A stretch of DNA of 64,000 nucleotides from Dichetophora obliterata (lineage: Eukaryota; Arthropoda; Insecta; Diptera; Sciomyzidae), in NCBI GenBank assembly GCA_963920525.1, contig OY986435.1, positions 99,032,115 to 99,096,114 of the forward strand. Reading direction: 5' to 3'. Both the position numbers and the translations under genes were made by a program. The notes under the pieces are model-generated. The model was not told where the DNA came from. It worked only from the letters and a program-made list of their open reading frames with translations, and ran no database searches. Below, piece after piece: positions 9,180-20,074 of the stretch (the stretch's first letter is position 1; each line of letters begins with the position of its first letter).

Positions 9180-12100
9180 TTACTTACTTACTTACTTAGT
9201 TGGCGCTACAACCGTATGTCGGTCTTGGCCTCATCTAAGAATTTGCGACAGCCATTTCTGTCTTTCGCTTGCTGGCGCCAGTTGGAAATTCCAAGCTTCG
9301 TCAGGTTGTCCTCTACTTGGTCTTTCCAACGAAGATGCGGTCGTCCTCTTCTGCGTTGACCGCCGCTGGGTACCGAATCGAATGTTTTCTTCACTGGAGC
9401 ATCGTCTTTCATGCGCTGAACATGACCAAGCCAGCGAAGCCGCTCGATTTTAATGCGCTTGACTATGTCGCTGTCAGCGCACAGCTTATACAGTTCATCA
9501 TTCCACGGGCATGATGAGCGATTTATAGAGCGTGATTTTCATTCGTCGAGAGAGGGCTCTGCTTCTCAATTGCCTACTGAGTCCAAAGTAACACCTGTTG
9601 GCAAGAGTTATTCTTCGCTTGATCTCAATGCTGATGTCGCTGCTTGAGTTAATGCTGGATCCCAGATAAACGAAGTTCTTCACAACCTCGAAGGAGGTAT
9701 TGTCAACGGTAACGTGGGTTCAAAGACGCTGGGACTGTTTGTTTTTTGACACTAAGTATTTCGTCTTATATGCATTCACTGCCAGACCCATTCGACTTGA
9801 CTCTCTTTCTAATCTGGAAAATGCTGCACTGACTTTGCGCGTATTATGGCCAATGATATCGATGTCATCAGCATACGCAAGCAGCATAACACTCTTGTAG
9901 AATATTGTGCCACTACGTCTCAGATCAGCAGCTCGGATGATCTTTTCCATCATTAGGTTGAAAAAGTCGCACGATAAGGAATCACCTTGTCTGAAACCTC
10001 GTTTGGTAATAAATGGTGGGGAGAGGTCCTTCCCGATTTTAACTGCGCTGCTGGTGTTGCTCAGTGTCATCCTGCAAAGTCTTATTAGTTTTGCAGGAAT
10101 ACCAAATTCAGACATGGTGGAGTACAGGTGCTTCCTTATTGGGCTGTCGAAGGCGGCTTTGTAGTCGACAAAAAGATGGTGGATGTTGACTTGTTTTTCT
10201 TGAGTCTTCTCCAAGATTTGTCGTATCGCGAAAATCTGGTCGATGGTGGACTTTCCAGGTCTGAAGCCACACTGATAAGGTCCGATCAGTTCGTTTACAA
10301 TGGGCTTCAATCTTTCACATAAAACGCTCGACAGGACCTTATATGCGATATTAAGAAGGCTTATCCCACGGTAATTGGCACAGATAGTGCGACCGCCTTT
10401 CTTGTGGATTGCGCAGAGCACACTGGGATTCCAATCGTTCGGAATGCATTCTTCCGACCATATTCTGCATAGAAGCCCGTGAATGCATTTAAGTAGAGCT
10501 TCGCCTCCATTCTTAAAGAGCTCAGCAGGTAAGCCATCAGCTCCCGTGGCTTTGTTATTTTTAAGCCGAGCTATAGTTGTCAGAACTTCATCATAGTCGG
10601 GCAGCGGAGCCTCGACGCTGTCATCCGAAATTGGGGTTTCCGGAATATCATCTCTATTGGCGGGTTTGTTGTCAGCGTCGCCATTTAGAAGCTTAGAGAA
10701 GTGTTCCTTCCATAACGTCAGTGTACTCTGGACATCTGTCACTAGATTCCCGTTTTCATCCTTGCAGGAAGAGGCCCCGATTTTAAAACCATCGGCAAGG
10801 CGTCTTATTTTTTCGAAAAATTTTCTAGCCTCATTCCTGTCACCATACATCTCAATCTTTTCTTGCTCGCGCTTTTCTGCCTCTCTTTTTTTCCGCCTGA
10901 AAATACGTCTCTCTTCCCTCCTCTTTTCTTTGTATCGCTCCTTAGCAGCGCGCGTTACAACCGACTGCAGGGTGGCTTTGTAGGCGGCGTCTTTCTCTGC
11001 AGTGACGTCGCGACACTCCTGGTCGTACCACTGGTTTCGGCGAGGGCGTTGGTAGCCAATCACCTCTTCAGCAGCCGCACGAAAGAGTTGGATATGTGTG
11101 TCCACTGAGCGCGTATATCATCGATTGGAGGAGTGCTTTGAAGCAGGAGTGAGAGTCGAGTGGCAGAGCATCGGCTGTCTGTTTCGATTGCAGCTTGTCG
11201 ACGTCTCGCTTTTTCTGTGTAGGGTTGCGTGTATTCTTAGCTGCGCACAGACGTGTACGGATCTTGGCTGAAACAAGATAGTGATCCGAGTCAATGTTTG
11301 CACCACGAATCGTGCGTACATCCAATACACTGGAAGAGTGCTTTCCGTCGATCAAAACGTGATCAATTTGATTCTTGGTTTTTTGATCAGGGGACATCCA
11401 GGTGGCTTTATGAATATTGATATGCTTGAATCTAGTGCTACTTATGACCATGTTTCGTGCTGCGGCGAAGTCAATCAGCCTCATTCCGTTATCGGAGGTG
11501 TTGTCGTGGAGGCTGAACTTTCCGACTGTTGGACCAAAAATATTTTCCTTGCGCACCTTAGCGTTGAAGTCACCAAGCACGCTTTTTACGTCGTGACGGG
11601 GGCAGAGCTCGTAAACATTTTCAAGGTGCTCGTAGAAAATTTCCTTGATCTCATCGTCCCTGTCTTCTCTCGGAGCGTGCGCACATATTAGGCTTATATT
11701 AAAAAATTTAACCTTGATGCGGATTATGGCAAGTCGTTCGATCACAGGTGTGAATTGCAGGACGTGGGGCCGTAGTCTCTTGCCAACTACAAATCCGCAT
11801 CCAAACTCGTGCTTCTTTGCATGGCCGCTGTAGTAGATATCACAGGGTGCATGCCGATTGCAACCCTGTCCCTTCCATCGCATTTCTTGGATAGCAGTGA
11901 TATCAGCTTTGTATCCTTCCAAGACATCAGTCAGTTGGATAGAGGCACCTTCCCAATTAAGAGTTCAGACATTCCAGGTGCATATCTGTAAATCATTATC
12001 AGTTTTTCGTTTGCGGTAGTCGTCATCAGATTTGGGGATCAGGTTTCTTCTATTCTCGTTTGTTTTCATTGAAATGGGTTTTCACGGGTGGGCTTTAAAC

Positions 12101-12300
12101 CCAACGCACAACCTATTTTAAGCCTAGGGACACCCGCCGCTCAGATTAGCCGCCAAACTAACGGTTGTCAGTTTGAAGTTGCCCAGGAAACACCACGTGG
12201 AGTTTTGAGTCGACTTGAGGCGATATCACAAAGATTATGCTAGCCTCGCCAGGTTGAGACAGTCAGACATGTTACATTGTAAAGGTTCGCCCCCAGATTC
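9180..12300 (-). mobile_element. RTE-clade non-LTR retrotransposon, degenerate
   Basis: Minus-strand LINE. Its 3' end is a short microsatellite (TTAC repeats on the plus strand, 9180-9198), the usual tail of RTE elements, directly after the C-terminal codons. The protein part spans 9206-12069. The 5' leader reaches to roughly 12.1-12.3 kb; its exact end was not determined. The insertion interrupts the CR1-like LINE at 9179. Confidence 0.85.
9206..12069 (-). pseudogene. RTE ORF: APE endonuclease plus reverse transcriptase, broken
   Basis: Damaged polyprotein for target-primed reverse transcription. It starts at an ATG (12069-12067), reads MKTNENRRN...TWNV, meets a TGA near 11975, then gives the endonuclease (AIQEMRWKGQG, VLGDFNAKV, DSDHYLV). 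A frameshift near 11.07-11.15 kb leads into the RT with NKATGADGLPAELFK, CANYRGISLLN, QCGFRPGKSTIDQ, FVDYKAAFD and LLAYADDIDIIG. A TGA at about 9719-9717 follows QSQRL; coding then resumes in frame (FVYLGSSINSSSD). Near 9500 about 50 residues are missing, and the frame shifts into the C-terminal motif RWLGHVQRM and RGRPHLRWKDQVE. At least four lesions: not functional. Confidence 0.88.
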
Positions 12301-12813
12301 CCCCACATTACGTTACTTCTATTATAATTGGACCTTAACATAATCACATAAATGTTTCTGTTTACAACCACATTCTCATACCCATTTCAGTCTCAAAATT
12401 TGTGAAACAAGGAAAAAATATGAACATTGTAGCAAGGGCATGTGAAAGAAAGAGAACCCTTTTAAACAAATTTTTGCATATCCGGCATTGTATTTTAACA
12501 ATCTTGGTTTTGATAATAATAAAAAAATTAAAAAAACCTGAAACTGCATACTGTTGTAACGCGGCTGCCCTTATAAAGAAGGATGCGCCAATGAGCACTT
12601 GTCAATATCAATAAAGCGGTGAGTATTTCAACATTCGCCACATCTAATTTTACGCCCAAAGTCTACGCCACAGAAGTGGCTTACTGAAGCAGCACCAACA
12701 ATAATAACAAAAACAACAATACAACTTTTATAATAAATCAAAATCATTTCTTTTAAAACACCAACAAATTAAATGCATTTTTATTCTTAAAGTAGTACGT
12801 TAGACTACGATAA
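12301..12813. other. Penelope upstream region or flank
   Basis: AT-rich sequence between the RTE leader and the first Penelope-like codons. It holds a TTATAAAG box near 12572 and several CAA/ACA-rich runs. It probably includes the truncated 5' part of the Penelope-like element, but I cannot place the boundary. Confidence 0.4.
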
Positions 12814-14367
12814 ATGCAAGTAATATTGAGAAACGGATGGACGTACAAAACAATAAAAAGAGACCCAACTTTAACTTTACAACAAAAAAACAATATGTTT
12901 GTTGACACACTGTTTAAAAATGATATTATAAATAAGCTAGAGAAGCTGAAAATGACAACATACACGGCAACTATACCAAAAATCTACGAATTGCCAAAAA
13001 CACACAAAATCGACACACCACTACGACCTATTTGTTCGTCAATAAATTCACCATCATATGCTTTCTCTAAATACATGGTGAACATCTTAAAATCTTTGAC
13101 GGTGGACTCCAAATATAACACAAAAGACGCTATTGAATTTAAAAACAAAGCTAATAATTCTTACATATACAATAACGAGCGGATGGTGTCATTTGATGTT
13201 GTTTCTCTTTTTCCAAGCATACCGGTAGAATTTGCACTCAGAACAATAAAACGACAGTGGGACAAAATCGAAAAACAAACAAAAATTCCAAAAAAGTTAT
13301 TTATGGAAATTCTTTTATTTTGTATTAAAGAAAATAATTATTATACTTACAATAACAAAATTTACAATCAATTAAAAGGGATGCCAATGGGTTCACCAAT
13401 ATCGCCAATAATTGCGGATATTGTTATGGAGGAAATTTTAGATATATTTATGGAAAATATGAGCCACAAACCCAGACTACTTACTAAGTACGTAGACGAC
13501 ATTTTTGCAATTGTAAAAGAGGAACAAATAGGCAATACATTAAACACACTAAATAAGTGCAACAAATGCATACAATTTACGCTAGAAGAGGAACAAGACT
13601 GCAGGTTACCATATTTGGACGCCGTTGTCATCAAAAAGAACAACGTATTGAAAACGAACTGGTACCAGAAACCTACGGCATCGGGTAGATTAATTAATTT
13701 TCATTCCAAGCACCCCAAAAAAACAATTTTTAACACCGCGAAAAACTTCATTGAGAGAGTTTTTAATATCAGCGACGACAGTTTTCACAAAAACAACATT
13801 TCAAGAATCAGATAAATTCTTGAGTCCAATGACTTCCCCCCACATACCGTTACGAGATTGATAAAAACATTCAAGAACAACAACATTAAGCATAATAATA
13901 ACGAACAAGCAACTGAACTAAAAAGGTACAAAGGTATCACTTATGTTCCTGGGTTTACGGAAAAATTTAAAAAGACTGACATATATAACAAAAACAATTA
14001 CGTACTGGCTCCAAAAACAAACAACACTTTAAAAATTCTTCACAGTAAGACAAAAAGTAATTTGCCAGATATGGACAAATGTAATCTGGTTTATGAAATA
14101 AAATGCAATGGTGACGAGTCCAATATATGCAACAAGGTATATGTTGGCACAACAAAATTAAAACTAAAAACGAGACTATCAGCACATAAAACAGATTTAA
14201 AATCCAACCATGCACACAAAACAGCACTTGCGGCCCACTGTATACAAAATAATCACTCACCGAACTTCGCTACAACAACCATTCTTCAACAAGAGAAGAA
14301 CTACGGGAGAAGGTATACATTAGAGATGCTCCATATACTAAACACACCAAAACCAAAACACGATTGA
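12814..14367 (+). pseudogene. Penelope-like element ORF: reverse transcriptase plus GIY-YIG endonuclease
   Basis: One frame of 518 codons interrupted only by a TAA at 13813-13815. The first part is a Penelope-type RT: YELPKTHK, LRPICSSINSPSY, VSFDVVSLFPSIP, KGMPMGSPISPIIADIVME and TKYVDDIFAIV with the catalytic DD. The second part has the GIY-YIG nuclease signature as VYEIKC...KVYVGTTKLKLKTRLSAHK, followed by AAHCIQNNH. The usual Penelope protein is about 800 residues; the N-terminal portion is missing, so the copy is 5'-truncated. The stop falls in the linker between the domains. No host role is implied. Confidence 0.88.
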
Positions 14368-14790
14368 ACTACAAAACAGACACCGACAATTGCTCGCATA
14401 TTTATAAATATTTGACAAAACATAAACTTAGTGGACGATGAAGGTGGTTCGACGCGGCTTAATTAAATGTATATATTGTTAAAATTAAATGTCCTTATTT
14501 TTCTATCGACAACTTTTACTAGTGTTTTTAAATATCTAAATGTTTTAAAGAAAACAACTTGTGTTTAACTTTCATGGTAATATTCTTTTGTGATGATTTT
14601 GTGTAAATGTATCAATGTTACATGTATTTAATTTTTAGCCCTGATGAAGGCCCACAACGTGAGCCGAAATATCGGAAAATAACAAATAAAAAACAAAAAT
14701 TTAAAAAGTTTTGTCTTTTTATACGGCCAAAGCCCAATTTATTATATTTACATATTTCTTTAAAAGATTTCTTTGGATACTTGACATGAA
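14368..14790 (+). mobile_element. Penelope-like element 3' region
   Basis: Non-coding 3' part of the Penelope-like element, AT-rich, containing the hammerhead-like motif at 14641-14669 and a terminal ACGGCCAAAGCCC-type segment near 14722. The end is placed only roughly. The next 300 bp to the LOA-like element are AT-rich with nothing recognised. Confidence 0.55.
14636..14685 (+). ncRNA. Hammerhead-ribozyme-like motif of Penelope element
   Basis: CTGATGA (14641-14647) is followed by a short stem GGC/GCC (14649-14651 with 14663-14665) and then GAAA (14666-14669), the order of the conserved hammerhead core: CUGAUGA, stem II, GAAA. Penelope-like elements are known to carry such type I ribozymes near their ends. 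Stem III would be very short (UAU/AUA type), and I could not establish the cleavage site or stem I with certainty. Confidence 0.55.
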
Positions 14791-15176
14791 ATTAGCGCGC
14801 TAAGGTTGGAAGCTATAATAAGATACTTTTATACTTAAAAAAATCTAATGAAAAGTTCAGAAAAACTACACAAAACTATTTCTTTAAAAGGACTTTAAAT
14901 TGTTTAATTTGGTATGGATTTAAGTTGTTTAGTTTTTGTGTTATTTTATTATCAAATCAAATAGTTTATAAAAAGTTTTTTAAATGAATTATTAATAAAT
15001 CATTGAAAGTAGCTTTTTGCATTTTACTAATATTTTTCTCTTTAAAAAATTGGTAACGCACCATATTGTATAATGTTGCTATATAAAAATTACTTAGTAA
15101 ACTAGTAGGGTAGGGCGGATAATGGGGATCTCTGTCCGTCCGGTCCGTATACTTCTCCCCAACTCGTGGGATTTTC

Positions 15177-16463
15177 ATGGAAAATAAAAATAAAAAAAAG
15201 GAAGGGTGCGCTGAGGTAACGAGTCCTGAAGCGGTGGAGTCCCAAAAGGATTTAATCGTGGAAGGGTGCCGGAAGCCGCAAGGTGACCTGCCGGGCCTGG
15301 TGGACGATAAAACTCCGAAAGGAGTGGAATTGTCAGCCAGTCCCGTCGGAGCTTCAGCGATAGGGAACGACGCTGATTCCGAGGCAAAGCGACTCCGTGT
15401 TAGGGAGAAGCAGAAGCGGAGGAGGAAGCGAAAGAGGGAGGGCACAACCGCTGGGGAGAATGCTTTGGAGTCCCCCGTCAGTAAAATGGCGGACCAATTC
15501 CAAAGCATGTCATGCGATGAGTCAACCCCGGAGACGAACGAGCGGAAAAGATTCAGGGAGCAGCCTGGACCTTTCGGCGAAGTCGTTACAGGGACGACTC
15601 GAACCGGTGAGTCGGAAGGTGGACAGCTTACGGCTGTTAGCTCTTCGGCTAAGGATGGGGATGGGGAAGGTGGACATCCTGTAAAGGTTGATAGCCTTCC
15701 ACATAAAGGAAGGACGATGGGAGCTGGTGGACGACCCTCAAAAGTCGATAGCCAGGGCAAATCGTGGAGGGCTGATAGCCAGAAACCGAGCGGTAGTAAA
15801 ACTTTGCCAAAACAAAGGGTTGCGGACGCGAAGTCGAAGGCTTTAGCTGGAGGAAGATCAAACCAGGTAGGGGTTATTGGAAGCTGCCGGACATCCTATG
15901 CTATGGTAGCAGAAAAAGACCTCTTAATGGGCATCGTAGATTGCTCCATCGATGGTCAGTTGGGAGAGTCTCAGTTAGCGGTCTTTAAATCCGCTCTCTT
16001 GGAGTCTCTCGACACCATCGATGAGAGTGATGGCGATGTAGGTTTTGTGGGCAATGCAAACTTGGAGGATGGAATAATTGTACTTAAGTGCAAGAACCCA
16101 TCATCCAAGGTATGGCTGTGCCGAAACGTGACAAAGCTCAAGAACTTATGGGAAGGGGCTGAGTTGCGGATCGACCGACTGTACGCATTGAAGGACGTTA
16201 GAAGGATGTTCATCTTTGTCTACGGAACTTCTGAAGGCAAGGAGGTCATCCTTAGGAGGTTGCAGACCCAGAACCGGTGCGTTGCAGACACTTCTAAATG
16301 GAGAGTTAGTAACGTAACGAAGTTCGGAGATGCAAAGAAAGGAGGCGTCAAGCTCACCGTGTGGTGCCGGAAGGATGAGATGGAGGCAATCAGGTTGGCA
16401 GGAGGGAAACTCAACTGCGGCCTTGATCAAGCTCTCATCAAATTCGAAAAGGATGCAAGGTGA
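15177..16463 (+). CDS. LINE ORF1 with DUF4780-like domain
   Basis: Open frame of 428 codons starting at MENKNKKKEG. The N-terminal half is basic and low complexity, with KRLRVREKQKRRRKRKRE near residues 76-95. The C-terminal half, from about residue 245 (GIVDCSIDGQLGESQLAVFK), reads as a compact domain with WRVSNVTKFGD and LAGGKLNCGLDQALIKF. It resembles DUF4780, found in many insect LINE ORF1 proteins that bind element RNA. No zinc knuckle is present. The stop TGA overlaps the likely ORF2 start in ATGCAAGGTGA, so ORF2 may be reached by stop-and-restart. The frame is intact. Confidence 0.72.
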   Translation: MENKNKKKEGCAEVTSPEAVESQKDLIVEGCRKPQGDLPGLVDDKTPKGVELSASPVGASAIGNDADSEAKRLRVREKQKRRRKRKREGTTAGENALESPVSKMADQFQSMSCDESTPETNERKRFREQPGPFGEVVTGTTRTGESEGGQLTAVSSSAKDGDGEGGHPVKVDSLPHKGRTMGAGGRPSKVDSQGKSWRADSQKPSGSKTLPKQRVADAKSKALAGGRSNQVGVIGSCRTSYAMVAEKDLLMGIVDCSIDGQLGESQLAVFKSALLESLDTIDESDGDVGFVGNANLEDGIIVLKCKNPSSKVWLCRNVTKLKNLWEGAELRIDRLYALKDVRRMFIFVYGTSEGKEVILRRLQTQNRCVADTSKWRVSNVTKFGDAKKGGVKLTVWCRKDEMEAIRLAGGKLNCGLDQALIKFEKDAR

Positions 16464-19221
16464 GTGCGATGGAACCCCTGGTACGGGGCTGGTGGGGAAT
16501 CCTGCAAGGGAAGAACCACCAGGGCGGGTGGTGGGCCCGTACCAGGAAAACCTCATTGTGTGTCAACTCAATCTACACCATAGTAGGGCAGCATCAGCAA
16601 TGATGATGCGTTGCATGGAGGAGGATGGAATTGACATAGCAATGCTTCAGGAACCTTGGATTCTTCACATTAGAATTAAAGGTCTCTCAGAGCGAAAGGC
16701 TACGCTGTACCAACCAGTAACAGATGGCAGACGACGGACTTGTATCTTGGTGAGACATGGTATACTAGCGGTACATATGCCACACCTATGTTCCCCGGAT
16801 CTCACCGTTGTGAGAATCGGGGACGGTACAGGTGCTTGTATGGTAGCTTCAGCGTATCTTCCCTACGACTCTCCAGACCAACCACCTTCAAAAGAGGTGG
16901 AGAATCTGGTAAAGTACTGTGAGGAAAGGAACATTGGAGTGATGATAGGATGTGATGCTAATGCGCACAATACTGCGTGGGGTAGCACCAACAACAACGA
17001 CAGAGGAGAGCAATTGCTTGAGTTTGTGGAGAGGTACAATCTGTTGGTAGCAAATAGAGGAGCACAACCGACTTTCGTTGATGCGAGGCAAGCGGAAGTG
17101 ATTGATGTAACTCTCATCTGCAGGAAGATTCTGAACAGAATAAAAAATTGGAGGGTCGTGGATAGGCTAACCATGTCGGACCACAGATCCATACAGTTTG
17201 AATTCAAGTACGGAATCCGACGCCAGCGGAATCGCAGGAAGGTCAGGATTCCCAAGAATACAGATCCTGCGAAATATAAGGCGAAGTTGAGGGAAACACT
17301 GACCCAAAAAGCGATAAAAGTACCAGGGAATACGGTGGAAGTAGAAAATCATGTCAAACACCTTAGCTCGGCCATGGTCGAAGCCTACGAGGTGGCATGC
17401 CCAATACTTTCAGTAGACGATGGTGATCCAACGCCATGGTGGTGCACGGAAATCGAATCTCTGAAGAAGAAGGTTAGAGGATGTCCCCAGGGCGGGGTGT
17501 TATCGCCAACCCTGTGGAACATAACTGTGGACTCACTACTGGTTAGACTAGATGAATCGGGCATACACACGATAGGGTATGCAGATGACATTACGTTGGT
17601 GGTCTGCGGCAAGTTCATTGACACCATCTCTGACATCATGAAGGGAGCACTCCGAATGGTGGAGGAGTGGTGTCGAGAACAAGGCCTTACCGTAAACGCA
17701 GGCAAGTCAGACAATATTCTCTTTACTAGAAAGAGGGTAGGCCTGAGTACAGAACCACTCAGACTTTTTGGAGCTGAAATCAACATGTCCACGAAAGTTA
17801 AATATCTAGGGGTAACCCTTGATAGCAAACTGAACTGGAACGAGCATGTAGAAGATAGGATTCAAAGAGCCAAGAGGGTTCTGTTCCAGTGCAGACGCGT
17901 TTGTGGTCTCAAATGGGGGCTAAACCCAGAGGCTATGAAATGGGTTTACACTATGATGGTTAGACCTGTCATCACGTACGCTTCGGTGATTTGGTGGACA
18001 AAAGTCAGCCAGAAAACCATTAAGAAGAGACTGGACAGAGTCCAACGGCTGGCGTGTGTTGGAATAACAGGTGCAATACGCACCACTCCAACAAGCGCAA
18101 TGGAGGTTCTGTTAGGTATGCTGCCGTTGGATTTAGAAATAAAGAAAACAGCGGCGCTGTCAGCCCTCAGGATGTTGCGAAATGCTACGTGGCATGGGGC
18201 AACGGCCCTGCATGGTCATATTCGCATCCTTGATATTGTACAGAGAGATGTCAGGGAGGCGTTTATGCCTATGGATGGAAGGCAGAGAGTAAAAATAACA
18301 GAAAAATGTTATAAAACTCTTATAACGGATGGAGCCGTTTGTGAAGAAATCGCTGGTAGCGATATCAGTATATTCACAGACGGCTCTCTGATGAATGGCC
18401 GGGCCGGGGCAGGCATGTACTCAAAAGAGTTAAGCCTATCCTGTGTACTGAGGTTGGGGAGGTTTGTGTCTGTATACCAGGCAGAAATGTTTGGCGTAGT
18501 GCATGCGCTGGACCACCTGATAGATGGCCGGATCAGTGGCAAGAAAATTGTCATCGCTCTCGACAATCAGTCTGTGATTAGGTGTATGCAACGGACAGAC
18601 ATCACTTCCAGGTTGGCCATAGAATGTCTTACAAAACTCAATAGGTGCGCCCAGACAAATGAGCTTACACTTATGTGGGTGAGAGGACACTCTGGCATAG
18701 AACAGAATGAAGAAGCTGATTCTTTAGCAAGAACAGGATCAGCAGAAGAATTCTGTGGACCAGAACCACGTATCGCCTTAGGCGACAATATGGTGGCAGG
18801 CCTTATTAAACAATGGACGGACTCGGAACACAGTAAAAGGTGGGAAGAAGCTGTTAATTGCAGGCAATCAAAGGCGGCCGTGAAGTGGTCTCGTAGTGAG
18901 GCAGCAAAAGTTATCCGATACAATCGAAGGACTTTAAGCTGGCTTACTGCACTGGTCACAGGACACGGTCCCTTCATGTACCATCTCGGGAAGAAGACTC
19001 TGACCGAGGACGATGCGTGTAGGTTATGCCTAGAGGAGCCGGAAACAGCAGCACACATTCTGTGCCAGTGTCCGGCGCTGGCAAGCATAAGATTGACCAC
19101 TCTGGGACGCCCATTTATTGGCGAAGCCGAGATTGGTCTACTAACCTATAAGGATATGCTTGAGGTGACAAAGGATGCTTACACGAGGAGCATGCTCACG
19201 TACGAGTACTCCGAGCAGTAG
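16330..19221 (+). CDS. LINE ORF2: endonuclease, partial RT, RNase H, Cys-rich end
   Basis: Open frame of 963 codons; the likely start is the ATG at 16453, which overlaps the ORF1 stop by 11 nt. The APE endonuclease runs from about 16549 (VCQLNLHHSR, MLQEPW, IGCDANAHN, MSDHRSIQFEF). At about 17460 the endonuclease tail (WWCTEIESLKKKV) passes straight into the second half of an RT (RGCPQGGVLSPTLWN, IGYADDITLVV), so the fingers and first catalytic Asp are missing. The rest has KYLGVTLD, an RNase H domain (IFTDGSLMNG, AEMFGVVHAL, ALDNQSVI, WVRGHSGIEQNEEAD) and CRLCLEEPETAAHILCQCP. The RT cannot work, yet the frame is open throughout. Confidence 0.85.
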   Translation: MQRKEASSSPCGAGRMRWRQSGWQEGNSTAALIKLSSNSKRMQGECDGTPGTGLVGNPAREEPPGRVVGPYQENLIVCQLNLHHSRAASAMMMRCMEEDGIDIAMLQEPWILHIRIKGLSERKATLYQPVTDGRRRTCILVRHGILAVHMPHLCSPDLTVVRIGDGTGACMVASAYLPYDSPDQPPSKEVENLVKYCEERNIGVMIGCDANAHNTAWGSTNNNDRGEQLLEFVERYNLLVANRGAQPTFVDARQAEVIDVTLICRKILNRIKNWRVVDRLTMSDHRSIQFEFKYGIRRQRNRRKVRIPKNTDPAKYKAKLRETLTQKAIKVPGNTVEVENHVKHLSSAMVEAYEVACPILSVDDGDPTPWWCTEIESLKKKVRGCPQGGVLSPTLWNITVDSLLVRLDESGIHTIGYADDITLVVCGKFIDTISDIMKGALRMVEEWCREQGLTVNAGKSDNILFTRKRVGLSTEPLRLFGAEINMSTKVKYLGVTLDSKLNWNEHVEDRIQRAKRVLFQCRRVCGLKWGLNPEAMKWVYTMMVRPVITYASVIWWTKVSQKTIKKRLDRVQRLACVGITGAIRTTPTSAMEVLLGMLPLDLEIKKTAALSALRMLRNATWHGATALHGHIRILDIVQRDVREAFMPMDGRQRVKITEKCYKTLITDGAVCEEIAGSDISIFTDGSLMNGRAGAGMYSKELSLSCVLRLGRFVSVYQAEMFGVVHALDHLIDGRISGKKIVIALDNQSVIRCMQRTDITSRLAIECLTKLNRCAQTNELTLMWVRGHSGIEQNEEADSLARTGSAEEFCGPEPRIALGDNMVAGLIKQWTDSEHSKRWEEAVNCRQSKAAVKWSRSEAAKVIRYNRRTLSWLTALVTGHGPFMYHLGKKTLTEDDACRLCLEEPETAAHILCQCPALASIRLTTLGRPFIGEAEIGLLTYKDMLEVTKDAYTRSMLTYEYSEQ

Positions 19222-19290
19222 TACCCTTTGTCCAATAGGGGACGAAAAGGGACCCACTGTGGTCTGCTTCGGCAAATCCCCAACTTATTA

Positions 19291-20074
19291 TATATAATCT
19301 CTTTATCTCTGGTTTTCAGTACCTGTTTGTTGTCATTGTCATCTCAAGTGTAGACCACTCATGTCATGAAATTTTTCATATCATGAATTTTATCTCTTGA
19401 AATATGTTTCATGAGATGAGCTGTCACTTTCCAGTAAAATATGTAAGTTTGTGCATTTTTAAGAACTATTCAAGCAAAAAATACTGCAAAATCATTAAGA
19501 GTGAAAAAACATAAAATGGAATGACGAATGGAAGAAATTATTAATATAATTAACTTTTACAAACAATACCAAAATTAAATTTCATGATTAAATCTGAACA
19601 TCATGAAATTCAATTTGACAATTCGCATGCAATCAAATATTGTAAGTGGATTCAGTGCGTAACGCGCCTTTGCGATTTGGCCTTAAGTTTGTACGTTGTT
19701 TCTAACGACTTTTTGTTGTTTTAAAAAGAAGTGGCAATATATTTACTGTTCATTCGACATATAATTTTTATTGCATACTTAAGTTGCAATATTAATGTTC
19801 ACACGTTAGTGTGAAAAATATATTGCATTTCAACATTTTGCAATTCGCAACAACCCGTGAATACCTATATTGAATGCGATCCAGTATCGAAATTTTTATT
19901 GAACGTTTAGCACACAATATTGATAGATTGTGAACCAATATCGTAGAATATTTAAATCTGGATCGCGATCCTAAATTCAGAAAGGATTCGACATCCGCCA
20001 GGCGCCGAATTTGTGAAGTTCGCGAACGGTAATACCACCTTGGCGAATTTTACTTGTTTTCTAAAAACGTAAGG
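19291..20074. other. AT-rich sequence with TCATGA words
   Basis: No gene. At 19360-19425 the words TCATGAAATTT, ATCATGAATT and TTTCATGAGATG lie close together, and similar ones recur at 19580-19615 and 20965-20985. This suggests a degraded palindromic element, but I could not define its ends. Confidence 0.35.

Larger units (their letters stand above)
15100..19290 (+). mobile_element. LOA-like non-LTR retrotransposon with internal deletion
   Basis: Plus-strand LINE, GC-richer than its surroundings. It has a short leader (15100-15176), ORF1 (15177-16463), ORF2 (from 16453 or earlier to 19221) and a short 3' UTR that ends in TTATATATAATC-type sequence near 19290. Endonuclease, RT, RNase H and a Cys-rich C terminus in that order suggest the LOA/Bilbo group, though other RNase H-bearing clades are possible. 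Confidence 0.75.

Noticed and set aside
9206..9453. C-terminal extension of the LINE ORF2 frame beyond 9179
   Set aside because: It reads the antisense strand of the RTE element; LINE similarity stops at 9179.
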